This document shows positions 41,279 through 49,314 of a stretch of DNA of 54,148 nucleotides, in pieces (position 1 is the first letter of the stretch; the number at the start of each line of letters is the position of its first letter). The notes below the pieces were generated by a model. The model worked only from the letters and a program-made list of their open reading frames with translations, searched no databases and was not told where the DNA came from. Source of the stretch: Mesorhizobium sp. (GTDB taxonomy: Bacteria; Pseudomonadota; Alphaproteobacteria; Rhizobiales; Rhizobiaceae); contig SAQG01000041.1 in assembly GCA_004020315.1 (NCBI GenBank), positions 1 to 54,148 of the forward strand. Reading direction: 5' to 3'. The translations under genes were made by a program, and so were the position numbers.

Positions 41279-44200
41279 CCGCCCAGCCATCCCAATCGCC
41301 ATCCAACGCCAGGTCTTGATTGAGGCCCGTCACCGGTGTGCGGTTTGTTGTGAGCCTACGCCGCTTGAAAGAGCGCATATCCGCGCTTGGAACAAGAGCA
41401 AAGACCATAGCGCCGAAAATCTTATCGCGCTTTGCGCAAACTGCCATCAAAGGGCAGACAACGAACCGTGGGGCGAACCTGTTCTTCGCGCTTACAAGTA
41501 TGATCCGTGCGCGCTAAAGATTCCCTCTCCTATTCTTCCCTCGCCGGAGCAGAAGGTACTGATCGACTTCATCTTGGCTCTGCAACCCGATGAGATGACC
41601 GACGGCCAACGGACAAGATTTGTTTCAATGGCGGCAGCATACGCGGGCGTACGTGTAACCGAGGTTTCCTTCGTCTCAGTTTCACCGGCAAATAGCATCC
41701 GAATCCGCTTAGCCATGCCCAAGAGTGGCGCTGAAAGGCTGTTGGCTGGGGTCGAATCACAAGATGAGAATTTGGCTGCCTTTTTCGAGGACATTCCGGT
41801 TCTGCGAGCCGAGCTTGGGTCTGCGGTTGCCAAGACAGATGTTAGCGAGAGAGGGTTGGAGGAACTTATCACTCGTGAGCTGTCCGACCATGGCTGGCTA
41901 CTCGGTGACCCGAAAACGTATGACCGTGCATGGACAATCGATCTTTTGCATTTCCGCGGCTTCATAGCCGCGACGCAGCCGCGGCTGGTGATGGCGTTCG
42001 ATCTTGATAACGACAGCCCAGTGAGGCAGAAGTTCCTCGCCCGCCTGCAAGGTGAAATTGGTAAGCGCGGCGTTATCGACGTTCTGCGCAACGGCGTGAA
42101 GCATGGCGCGAACGATGTCGACCTGTTCTATGGTACGCCGTCACCGGGTAACCTCAAGGCCGCGGAACGCTTCGCGCTGAACCGGTTCTCGGTCACCCGC
42201 CAGCTTCGCTACAGCCGCGACGATACCGCCCACGCGCTCGATCTGGCACTTTTCATCAACGGGCTTCCGATCGCCACGTTCGAACTTAAGAACAGTCTGA
42301 CGAAGCAGACGGTCGAAGATGCCGTCGAGCAATATAAGCGCGACCGCGATCCGCGCGAGAAGCTGTTCGAGTTCAGCCGCTGCATCGTTCACTTGGCGGT
42401 GGACGATGCGCAGGTGAAGTTCTGCACCCAGCTCAAAGGCAAGGCATCGTGGTTCTTGCCCTTCAACAAGGGCTGGAACGATGGAGCCGGCAACCCGCCG
42501 AACCCGGCCGGGCTCAAGACCGACTATCTTTGGAAGGATATCCTCACGCCCCTCGGCCTGACGGACATCATCGAGAATTACGCCCAGATCGTTGAACGCA
42601 AAGACCCGAGGACCAATCGGACGAAGCGAGATCAGCTTTTCCCGCGCTTCCATCAACTCGATGTGGTGCGCAAGCTCCTGGCCGACTCCAAAGATATGGG
42701 CGCGGGGCGGCGCGTGCTGGTCCAGCACTCGGCCGGTTCGGGCAAGTCGAATTCGATCGCCTGGCTGGCGCACCAGCTCGTACGGCTCGCAAATAATGCC
42801 GGGCAGGTCTTCGATTCGGTGATCGTGGTGACCGACCGCCGCATCCTCGATCAGCAAATCCGCGATACTATCAAGCAATTCGCACAGGTCGGTGCGACCG
42901 TCGGACACGCCGAGCATTCAGGCGATCTTCGCCGCTTCATCACCGACGGCAAAAAGATCATCATCACCACGGTTCAGAAGTTCCCGTTCATCCTCGATGA
43001 TATTGGCTCGCAGCACAAAGACCGGCGCTTCGCGATCATCATCGATGAGGCACACTCCAGCCAGGGCGGCAAAGCCGCCGCCGCCTTGAATGCGGCGTTG
43101 ACCGGCGCGGACGATGGGGAAGAGAACGAGACAGTCGAGGACAAAATCAATGCGATCATGGAGCAACGGAAGATGCTCCCGAACGCGAGCTATTTCGCCT
43201 TCACCGCGACACCCAAGAACAAGACGCTCGAGATATTCGGCGAGCCGCTCCCTGATGGCCATGCGGTCAAGCACCGCCCGTTCCATAGCTACACGATGAA
43301 GCAAGCGATCCAGGAAGGCTTCATCCTCGACGTGCTTCGCTACTATACGCCCGTTAATAGCTACTATCGGCTGGTCAAAACGGTGGATGCTGATCCAGAG
43401 TTCGACACCAAACGCGCAACGAAGAAGCTACGCCGCTATGTCGAAAGCAATGACCACGCAATCCGCCTCAAGGCCGAAATCATGGTCGATCACTTCCACG
43501 AGCAGGTGCTGGCGCTGAACAAGATCGGCGGTCAGGCCCGGGCGATGGTCGTCACCTCGGGCATCGAGCGCGCGATCCAGTATTATCATGCAGTGGGCGC
43601 CTACCTGGCCGAGCGCAAGAGTCCCTATCGCGCGATCGTTGCATTCTCCGGCGAACATGAATTCCGGGATGCCAAGGTCACCGAAGCCAGCCTCAACGGC
43701 TTCCCCTCGAAGGATATTGTCGATCAGATCGAAACCGATCCGTATCGCTTCTTGATCTGCGCCGACAAGTTTCAGACCGGCTACGACCAGCCGCTTCTGC
43801 ATTCGATGTACGTGGACAAAGCCCTGTCTGGCATCAAGGCGGTTCAAACGCTGTCCCGGCTCAACCGGGCACACCCGCAGAAGCACGACGTGTTCGTTCT
43901 GGATTTCATGAACGACACCGAGACGATCCGCGCCTCGTTCGACACTTTCTATCGCACCACGATCCTGAGCGATGAAACCGATCCGAACCGGCTGCACGAT
44001 CTCAAGGCCACCCTCGACGGCTATCAGGTCTACGAGCCGGCCCAGATCGAGCAGCTTGTCGGGTTGTATCTCTCGGGCGCGGATCGCGATCGGCTCGATC
44101 CGATCCTCGACGCCTGCGTTGCAACCTACAACGCCAACCTCGACGAAGACGGTCAGGTTGATTTCAAGGGGAAGGCGAAGGCATTTACGCGGACCTACGC

Positions 44201-44777
44201 CTTCATTTCCTCTATCTTGCCCTACACCAATGCCGACTGGGAAAAACTATCGATTCTGTTGAATTTCCTGCTGCCCAAGCTGCCGGCGCCTCGTGACGAA
44301 GACCTCTCCAAGGGCATTCTGGAAGCCATCGACATGGACAGCTACAGGGTCGAGAAGCAGGCCGCGCAACGGGTCCAACTGACGGATCAAGATGCAGAGA
44401 TCGATCCCGTTCCTACGGACGGCAGCGGGCTCACGGCAGAGCCCGAACTCGATCGGCTGTCGAACATCATCCGCAGCTTCAACGATCTTTTTGGCAACAT
44501 TAACTGGGCGGACACTGATCGTATACGGCGCCTGATCGGGACCGAGATCCCCAACAAGGTGGCGGCCAACTCCGCTTATCAGAACGCGAAGAAGAATTCG
44601 GATAAGCAGAACGCTAGGATCGAACACGACAAGGCGCTGGCCGGCGTCATCATCGGGTTGATGAAGGATGACACCGAGCTATTCAAGCAGTTCAGCGACA
44701 ACCCCGAATTCAAGCGTTGGCTGACGGACACGATCTTTTCAGCCACTTATGATCGCCCGATGCCGCCTGCTCCATGA
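41271..44777 (+). CDS. hsdR: HsdR restriction/translocase subunit with fused HNH domain
   Basis: Restriction motor of 1168 residues with an extra front end. Residues about 7-75 form an HNH nuclease: C23-x2-C26, His36 (ERAHIRAW), Asn50 and C55-x2-C58-His59 (LCANCHQRAD). A linker of about 100 residues (RIRLAMPKSGAERLLAG) follows. Normal HsdR begins near residue 195 (VSERGLEELI): PD-(D/E)xK nuclease Asp324, Glu338-x-Lys340; Walker A G489-S-G-K492; DEAH at 592-595; SF2 helicase end (QTLSRLNRAHPQK) and helical C-terminus. Start is TTG at 41271, with GAGG 9 bases upstream; no ATG precedes the HNH, so the fusion is one open frame. Partners are HsdM and HsdS just upstream. Confidence 0.93.
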   Translation: MPNRPAIPIAIQRQVLIEARHRCAVCCEPTPLERAHIRAWNKSKDHSAENLIALCANCHQRADNEPWGEPVLRAYKYDPCALKIPSPILPSPEQKVLIDFILALQPDEMTDGQRTRFVSMAAAYAGVRVTEVSFVSVSPANSIRIRLAMPKSGAERLLAGVESQDENLAAFFEDIPVLRAELGSAVAKTDVSERGLEELITRELSDHGWLLGDPKTYDRAWTIDLLHFRGFIAATQPRLVMAFDLDNDSPVRQKFLARLQGEIGKRGVIDVLRNGVKHGANDVDLFYGTPSPGNLKAAERFALNRFSVTRQLRYSRDDTAHALDLALFINGLPIATFELKNSLTKQTVEDAVEQYKRDRDPREKLFEFSRCIVHLAVDDAQVKFCTQLKGKASWFLPFNKGWNDGAGNPPNPAGLKTDYLWKDILTPLGLTDIIENYAQIVERKDPRTNRTKRDQLFPRFHQLDVVRKLLADSKDMGAGRRVLVQHSAGSGKSNSIAWLAHQLVRLANNAGQVFDSVIVVTDRRILDQQIRDTIKQFAQVGATVGHAEHSGDLRRFITDGKKIIITTVQKFPFILDDIGSQHKDRRFAIIIDEAHSSQGGKAAAALNAALTGADDGEENETVEDKINAIMEQRKMLPNASYFAFTATPKNKTLEIFGEPLPDGHAVKHRPFHSYTMKQAIQEGFILDVLRYYTPVNSYYRLVKTVDADPEFDTKRATKKLRRYVESNDHAIRLKAEIMVDHFHEQVLALNKIGGQARAMVVTSGIERAIQYYHAVGAYLAERKSPYRAIVAFSGEHEFRDAKVTEASLNGFPSKDIVDQIETDPYRFLICADKFQTGYDQPLLHSMYVDKALSGIKAVQTLSRLNRAHPQKHDVFVLDFMNDTETIRASFDTFYRTTILSDETDPNRLHDLKATLDGYQVYEPAQIEQLVGLYLSGADRDRLDPILDACVATYNANLDEDGQVDFKGKAKAFTRTYAFISSILPYTNADWEKLSILLNFLLPKLPAPRDEDLSKGILEAIDMDSYRVEKQAAQRVQLTDQDAEIDPVPTDGSGLTAEPELDRLSNIIRSFNDLFGNINWADTDRIRRLIGTEIPNKVAANSAYQNAKKNSDKQNARIEHDKALAGVIIGLMKDDTELFKQFSDNPEFKRWLTDTIFSATYDRPMPPAP

Positions 44778-44910
44778 GAGCAGCAGCGCGCGAGCCGCCG
44801 TGGCTGATCTTTCGCCGCAGCGCTCGAGGATTTCCTTGGCAATAGCAAGGCCGAGCCCCGCGTCGGGCGGCCGTGCTGGGACGCCGCGGCGTCCACCTGA
44901 AGGCCTTTTC

Positions 44911-45051
44911 GGCAAGGCCAAGACGGCAGCCCTGTTCGGCTTGAACACAGAGGGATCGGCGAATTCAGCAAGCCCGGCGGCACCTCTCCGGGACTTTGAG
45001 CTCATCAACGGCGGCCTTGTCGTCTTCCCCGGCGGCCTCCCGACCCGCGAC
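44911..45051 (+). pseudogene. GlcG/HbpS-like gene fragment
   Basis: The plus strand reads GKAKTAALFGLNTEG and, after a short interval, ELINGGLVVFPGGLPTRD. This resembles the haem-binding GlcG/HbpS (PF03928) family around its conserved KA-TA--FG and GG-P-R- blocks. About 47 residues remain, with no start and no family-like end. It lies in the 279-base gap between hsdR and the convergent nucleotidyltransferase gene. Confidence 0.4.
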
Positions 45052-45056
45052 AAGGC

Positions 45057-46037
45057 TCAGCCTTTTCCAATGCTGACAATAGCCGGTTCCGGATTTGTGG
45101 TTGGGGTGTTCGGATCGAGGCTGGCCGACGTGGCGCGAAGCAGATTTTCGATCTTGTTCCGCAGTCGGGGAGCTATTCGTTCTGACAGGGCTGAGTAAGC
45201 GCGAGGGTTAGCGATCCAGGATGAGAGGCGGGCGAGATCGCTGTCAAAGGTGATCCCGGGACGGGCGGACTTAAGAGCTACCAGACGTCGCTCAAGGTCG
45301 CGCAAATGAAGGTAAGCGAAAGCAGGCTCTTCGGGTGCTGGTCCGTGCACAATTGCCGAAGGTGCTACCTGCCGCATGCGGCTAGGGAATTGATATGCCT
45401 GCAGCGCCGCTAGCGCTCGATCCAGCGCTTCTGGAACATGTTCACCATGTGCCGCCTCGCCCGCGCGATAAAGACACTTGAGAAAACGCAAACTGGCGAG
45501 GTCACGCGACGTGCCCGCGGGGATTAGACGCTCGTCCTCAAGCGCGCATATTAATACGGAGTACGAGTAGCAATGGATCCCGCGCTCGGCCAGCAGCAGT
45601 ACGCCATGATTTCGGGTGGCCACGTAGAGTATATCAGCGGCAAGCAGGGCACCGCGTGATCCCAGCGGAACCTCTCCCGCCAAGGCCGCAAGTCGGGCAT
45701 TTTCCGCGAGTTCTCGGCTGTAGTCACGTCGCGGCTCGAATGAGCGCAGGAGGGCCGATAGCCGGCCATCCCTGTCTGCAATAATACTGGCTTCAAGCTT
45801 GAGGTGCTGGATGAAAAGCGCGCCCATGCGCGAAAGTGCTTCTAGTTTTGCGAAGGTGTAGGACGCGACCGACCAGCCGTCCTCTTCGAGTTTCCGGGAC
45901 CAATGCCGGAGAGCTTTGACGTTGTCGTCGACGATCAGGATATCGCGGTCGCTTAGAGCGTCAGTATCGCCACGTGAGGTCGAGCCGAAGATGGCCTCGG
46001 CCGATGCGCCGCTGACGGCAACACGGTGCGGTGTCAA
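45057..46037 (-). CDS. Pol-beta-fold nucleotidyltransferase, partner of channel gene
   Basis: Protein of about 326 residues with a nucleotidyltransferase front: G18-S19 in FGSTSRGDTDALSDRDILIV and acidic pair Asp30-x-Asp32, the GS-x10-DxD pattern of pol-beta enzymes. The rest is helical with no motif I recognise (region LAADILYVATRNHGVLLLAE, and a C-terminal helical tail). The start is placed at TTG 46037: it overlaps the channel gene stop as TTGA, with AGAGG 8 bases upstream; an ATG at 46082 would mean a 49-base overlap. It could make a nucleotide signal or modify RNA/protein. Coupling to a channel gene recalls CBASS- or Pycsar-like logic, but it is not a typical CD-NTase. Confidence 0.75.
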   Translation of the reverse strand: MTPHRVAVSGASAEAIFGSTSRGDTDALSDRDILIVDDNVKALRHWSRKLEEDGWSVASYTFAKLEALSRMGALFIQHLKLEASIIADRDGRLSALLRSFEPRRDYSRELAENARLAALAGEVPLGSRGALLAADILYVATRNHGVLLLAERGIHCYSYSVLICALEDERLIPAGTSRDLASLRFLKCLYRAGEAAHGEHVPEALDRALAALQAYQFPSRMRQVAPSAIVHGPAPEEPAFAYLHLRDLERRLVALKSARPGITFDSDLARLSSWIANPRAYSALSERIAPRLRNKIENLLRATSASLDPNTPTTNPEPAIVSIGKG

Positions 46038-47095
46038 CGGAGGAACCTCTTCACGAGCACGGAGGTAAAAATACCCAACCATCCGATCGCTGCTAGTGCC
46101 TCGAACACAGTTATTATCTTCGAGAAACCGCCAATCGGTACAACTGACGAAAAGCCGAGCACCGTCAGGACGGAGAATGTGTAGAACATCGCGTCAACGA
46201 ATGACGCTTGCGCAACGCTAGCGCCGTTCACCGCCACTTCGTCGCCAATGACTTTGTAGTTGATACAGGAGACGGCTATGAAGAGGAGCACTGTCCACAC
46301 GAAGAATCGGAACGGTCGGTACCCAAATCCAGCCAGCCCCTCATAGGTAATGCTGGCCAGCCACCTGGTCCACGCCTTGAACCGGCTTAGGCGCTTGCGT
46401 CTCAGATCAGCCCAGATCTGATACCGTTTCCAGCGTCGGAAGCGAATGTCCGCCTGCATGTAGAACTCGTCCTGCCGCTCTTCGGCGAAATTGGCGAGCA
46501 GCGCTTGGAAAACCGAGATCCCGACATTAGCAGCTTCGACTTTGAATCTAGCCTCGAGAACGATGCTGTCGGGATCGAGATAGACCCGCTCAAACCGAGC
46601 CTTCCAAAGATTACAATTGATGAAAGAACAGCCGTGAAACTCGACCTCACTGAAACTAGTTCCGAGAAAGAGGCAGTCCACAAAGCTGCAGTCGGTGAAA
46701 GTGGCGCGGGAGATCGATTTTGGGAATGCGACTCCCCTAAACGTAACTTCGCGAACCTTCTTGGCCGGCGCGGTCGTCCAATGCTCGTTCGCGAATACGA
46801 CGTTGGCAACGACATTACCTGGCGACATTGCCGGAACAGGACCTCCCTGATCGATAATGGTCGGCGTCCCGTCAAGCCTGAACAGGTTGGTGAGCAAGTC
46901 TCCTCCGACCGAGCATTCCGCTGTTGAACGGCGCGGGAGGCGCCTTCCCAGTTCATAGTAGATGCGTAGCCGCATCCAACCCAAGCCGCAACCAGTAGGA
47001 TGAAGTGCTTCCAAACAAATAAATGCCAGGCGGCGCGATAGTGGCATCGCATGAGTTGCCGGTTCGTCGAAAAGGTGCCCGATCTGTGCAAGCAT
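46034..47095 (-). CDS. Pentapeptide-repeat two-helix ion channel
   Basis: Membrane protein of 353 residues. Residues about 115-172 form pentapeptide-type repeats (VTFRGVAFPKS, ATFTDCSFVDCLF, VEFHGCSFINCNL). A basic linker (220-250) follows, then TM1 (262-283, RFFVWTVLLFIAVSCINY), a pore region around 299-318 and TM2 (325-347). The filter reads TVLGFSSV (311-318), in the place where K+ channels have TVGYGD, so selectivity may be altered. It should sit in the inner membrane with the repeat domain in the cytosol as sensor or adaptor. It is the first gene of a two-gene unit with the nucleotidyltransferase. No clear ribosome site marks the ATG at 47095. Confidence 0.78.
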   Translation of the reverse strand: MLAQIGHLFDEPATHAMPLSRRLAFICLEALHPTGCGLGWMRLRIYYELGRRLPRRSTAECSVGGDLLTNLFRLDGTPTIIDQGGPVPAMSPGNVVANVVFANEHWTTAPAKKVREVTFRGVAFPKSISRATFTDCSFVDCLFLGTSFSEVEFHGCSFINCNLWKARFERVYLDPDSIVLEARFKVEAANVGISVFQALLANFAEERQDEFYMQADIRFRRWKRYQIWADLRRKRLSRFKAWTRWLASITYEGLAGFGYRPFRFFVWTVLLFIAVSCINYKVIGDEVAVNGASVAQASFVDAMFYTFSVLTVLGFSSVVPIGGFSKIITVFEALAAIGWLGIFTSVLVKRFLR

Positions 47096-47106
47096 CAGTG
47101 AGGGGC

Positions 47107-47232
47107 CTGGATCCCGCTAACGCCCGCCAGGAAGCGGATATCGCGTTAATGATCTCGGGAGCGTTGCCTCCCGACGTGGAAACCTTCGATCTTCCGGACG
47201 GCGTCTATGTCGCCCATCGATTAGCAATCTGA
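47107..47232 (+). pseudogene. DUF2130-like C-terminal scrap
   Basis: The plus strand reads ANARQEADIALMISGALPPD, VETFDLPDGVYV and stops soon after. DUF2130 proteins contain a similar block (aliphatic EAD-A---S-ALP, then DGVWV). The rest of the gene is absent: the frame upstream runs antisense to the channel gene. Weak but distinctive; probably debris of an earlier insertion. Confidence 0.4.
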
Positions 47233-47476
47233 AGGGGCTCCGCTAAGCGGAATTCAATCTGACTTCCTTCGGATGCCTAGTTGGTGAAAACAATGCTGGA
47301 AATTCAACCGTTTTGCAGGCAGTTGTCTACCTTCCTAAGGCGACTATCGCCTATGCTGGATACCAAACAATTACTTTCAAAGAAATGCCAGTCGCTCTTG
47401 CGATTGCCTTCTTATCCGTGCGAGTCTTGCGTGAGCTTTGTGTTGTGGGTTGGGGGGTGTCTAGTTGGAGGCCGAG
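47233..47476. other. Upstream region of the SIR2 operon
   Basis: No gene is visible. The stretch is AT-rich relative to its surroundings and carries the promoter of the SIR2 operon by position, but I cannot define -35/-10 elements with confidence. A frame at 47281-47697 overlaps the SIR2 gene and lacks family features. Confidence 0.4.
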
Positions 47477-48784
47477 GTGAGAGCGCGGCTACTTGCGTCT
47501 ATGAACGCAAGCCGGCTCGTAATCGTGTGTGGAGCAGGCCTGTCGATGGCTGCGCCAAGCAATTTGCCGTCGGCGAAACGCGTCGCCGAGATGTGCTTCG
47601 ACGCCTATCGTCTTACCGCGGACCAGAATTGCGACATCGCACTGAGGGGCAATCTCGAAGCTCTCGCGGAGCATTTTTCAGAGCTGGGCACACTTAAGTC
47701 TGTGTTTATCGAAGAGCTGGTGCCGTGGAATTCCTTCGCCAGGCCTTCGAACGTTGGACACGCGGCAATTGCCGATCTCCTTATAACAGGCGCGGCCGCC
47801 GCGGCTTTGTCGAGTAACTACGACATACTGATTGAGCGCCGCGCATGGGACTATGGATCCGATTTCCGCGGTTCCTTGGACGGTGACGAAGCGAACGTCG
47901 ACAGTGCGAAACGATCGCCCCTGCTCAAGTTTCACGGCTGCTCGCATCGAGACAAGGTATCGACGATTTGGGCACCGTCGCAGTTTCAGGATCCCGTGAT
48001 TGCTGGTCGGATCGCCAGAAGTAAGACATGGATGGCGGCCAATCTCCGAGAGAAGGACCTGCTGGTGGTGGGCTTTTGGTCGGACTGGGACTATCTCAAC
48101 CAACTTCTCGGCGCGGTGCTGCGAGACGTCGCGCCGCTCTCCGTCACCGTAGTCGACCCTTCGAAAACAAATCAACTCCAGCAGAAGGCTCCTGACCTTT
48201 GGGCTCTCGCGCATAGCCAGAACGTCATTTTCAATCACGTCCCGGAGTCCGGCGCAGATGTGTTGGACGATCTAAGGCGGACGTTCTCAAAAAATTATGT
48301 GCGGCAATTTCTGGCTGCGGGTCGGCCCGCTTTCGAAGCAGAGGTCGGCATCGAATGCGCTGTGGTTCTGCTTGAATCTCCTGACTTCGACAGCGAGACA
48401 CTTTACGACTGGCGAAGAGACGCAGAAGGTGTGCCTTCAGGCGAGCCCGCCGCGATGACACATCCTGCGCACGCCGAAGCCCTTGGATTCTTCCATCTGC
48501 TCCTCCGCCACGCCGGCGCTGACCTCGTCCCAACTGGTTATCATATCCACGGCCGTGTCATCCGCGTTATAAACGGTGCAGGAGCAATTTTGGGCACTCT
48601 GCGAACGAAGTTCGTTGAGGCTCCGGCGGCCCTCGGCGCCGACATCGTTGTTGCTGTCGGGGCGACTGATTTGGGCCTGCCTGGAAACGTTGTTCGTCGT
48701 GGCCGTGTGGGTGATGTTGTGCGTCCCGAAGCCGGTGGCGAGTGGTTCGACATGCAAAGCGCCAGAGCGGAACTGAACATCTGA
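47477..48784 (+). CDS. SIR2-family putative NADase effector
   Basis: Sirtuin-fold protein of 435 residues. The NAD site G19-A-G-L-S23 (VIVCGAGLSMAAPSNLP), the N114-Y-D116 motif (LSSNYDILIERR) and a His at 153 in LLKFHGC match SIR2 effectors of antiphage systems, which degrade NAD+ rather than deacetylate. The C-terminal 170 residues are an unassigned domain. The start is GTG at 47477 with GGAGG 5 bases upstream; a TTG 12 bases earlier is possible. It ends in a TGATG overlap with the next gene. First gene of a three-gene operon. Confidence 0.85.
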   Translation: MRARLLASMNASRLVIVCGAGLSMAAPSNLPSAKRVAEMCFDAYRLTADQNCDIALRGNLEALAEHFSELGTLKSVFIEELVPWNSFARPSNVGHAAIADLLITGAAAAALSSNYDILIERRAWDYGSDFRGSLDGDEANVDSAKRSPLLKFHGCSHRDKVSTIWAPSQFQDPVIAGRIARSKTWMAANLREKDLLVVGFWSDWDYLNQLLGAVLRDVAPLSVTVVDPSKTNQLQQKAPDLWALAHSQNVIFNHVPESGADVLDDLRRTFSKNYVRQFLAAGRPAFEAEVGIECAVVLLESPDFDSETLYDWRRDAEGVPSGEPAAMTHPAHAEALGFFHLLLRHAGADLVPTGYHIHGRVIRVINGAGAILGTLRTKFVEAPAALGADIVVAVGATDLGLPGNVVRRGRVGDVVRPEAGGEWFDMQSARAELNI

Positions 48785-49314
48785 TGGATATTGCCACACA
48801 AGCTGAGATCGTGCTTCGCAATTCAGACTACGAGACGTGGCCGTGGACCGGGGCATCACCGGCGGTTACCTGCTTTGAAAATGCCCGGCTGATTGGCTTT
48901 ATTTATGTGTTCGAGTCGACGGTGACCCTCTTGGAACGCTGGGAACAGAGTCAGAAGACCGTGCTTTCCCGTCACGCCGCCGCGCTCAAGGCAGCAGGCG
49001 ACAAAGCGTGGAACGTATATTCTGTGTTTCTGAGCGGAGGGCGGGATTCATCCGACCGTTGGGCGCTCGAGCGGATCGAAGAAAATTTCAATCTGACAAG
49101 GAAGATTGCGCGCGCGAACGTTCTTACGGCTGATGATGTAGAAGGTGCCCTTCTGCCTTTGATCACCGTGAGGGCCCAGCCGGTGCTTGCCGAGGCAAAT
49201 TTTGAATCCCGGCTGCGCTCTCGATTGAAGGAAATTCCTTCAGTCGTCCTAGACGCTTTCCTCGGAGACGTCGACGCGGATGAGGTCGCTCGCATTTTGG
49301 GAGAAGGCTCATGA
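48784..49314 (+). CDS. Middle component of SIR2/ATPase system
   Basis: Helical protein of 176 residues, mostly unrecognised. Features include CFENARLIGFIYVFESTVTL and a final AFLGDVDADEVARIL. The start overlaps the SIR2 stop (TGATG) and the stop overlaps the ATPase start (ATGA). Size and position fit the middle component of predicted ABC-three-component (ABC-3C) conflict systems, which link an effector to an SMC-like ATPase. Identification is by context. Confidence 0.65.
   Translation: MDIATQAEIVLRNSDYETWPWTGASPAVTCFENARLIGFIYVFESTVTLLERWEQSQKTVLSRHAAALKAAGDKAWNVYSVFLSGGRDSSDRWALERIEENFNLTRKIARANVLTADDVEGALLPLITVRAQPVLAEANFESRLRSRLKEIPSVVLDAFLGDVDADEVARILGEGS

Noticed and set aside
44800..44875. 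Minus-strand text DAGLGLAIAKEILERCGE resembling a histidine-kinase G2 box
   Set aside because: Too short, no other kinase boxes on this strand, and the region reads as a GlcG-like scrap on the plus strand further along.
45057..47095. Calling the pair a canonical CBASS or Pycsar operon
   Set aside because: The nucleotidyltransferase lacks clear CD-NTase or uridylate-cyclase features beyond GS/DxD and the membrane protein is not a known CBASS effector family, so only an analogy is made.
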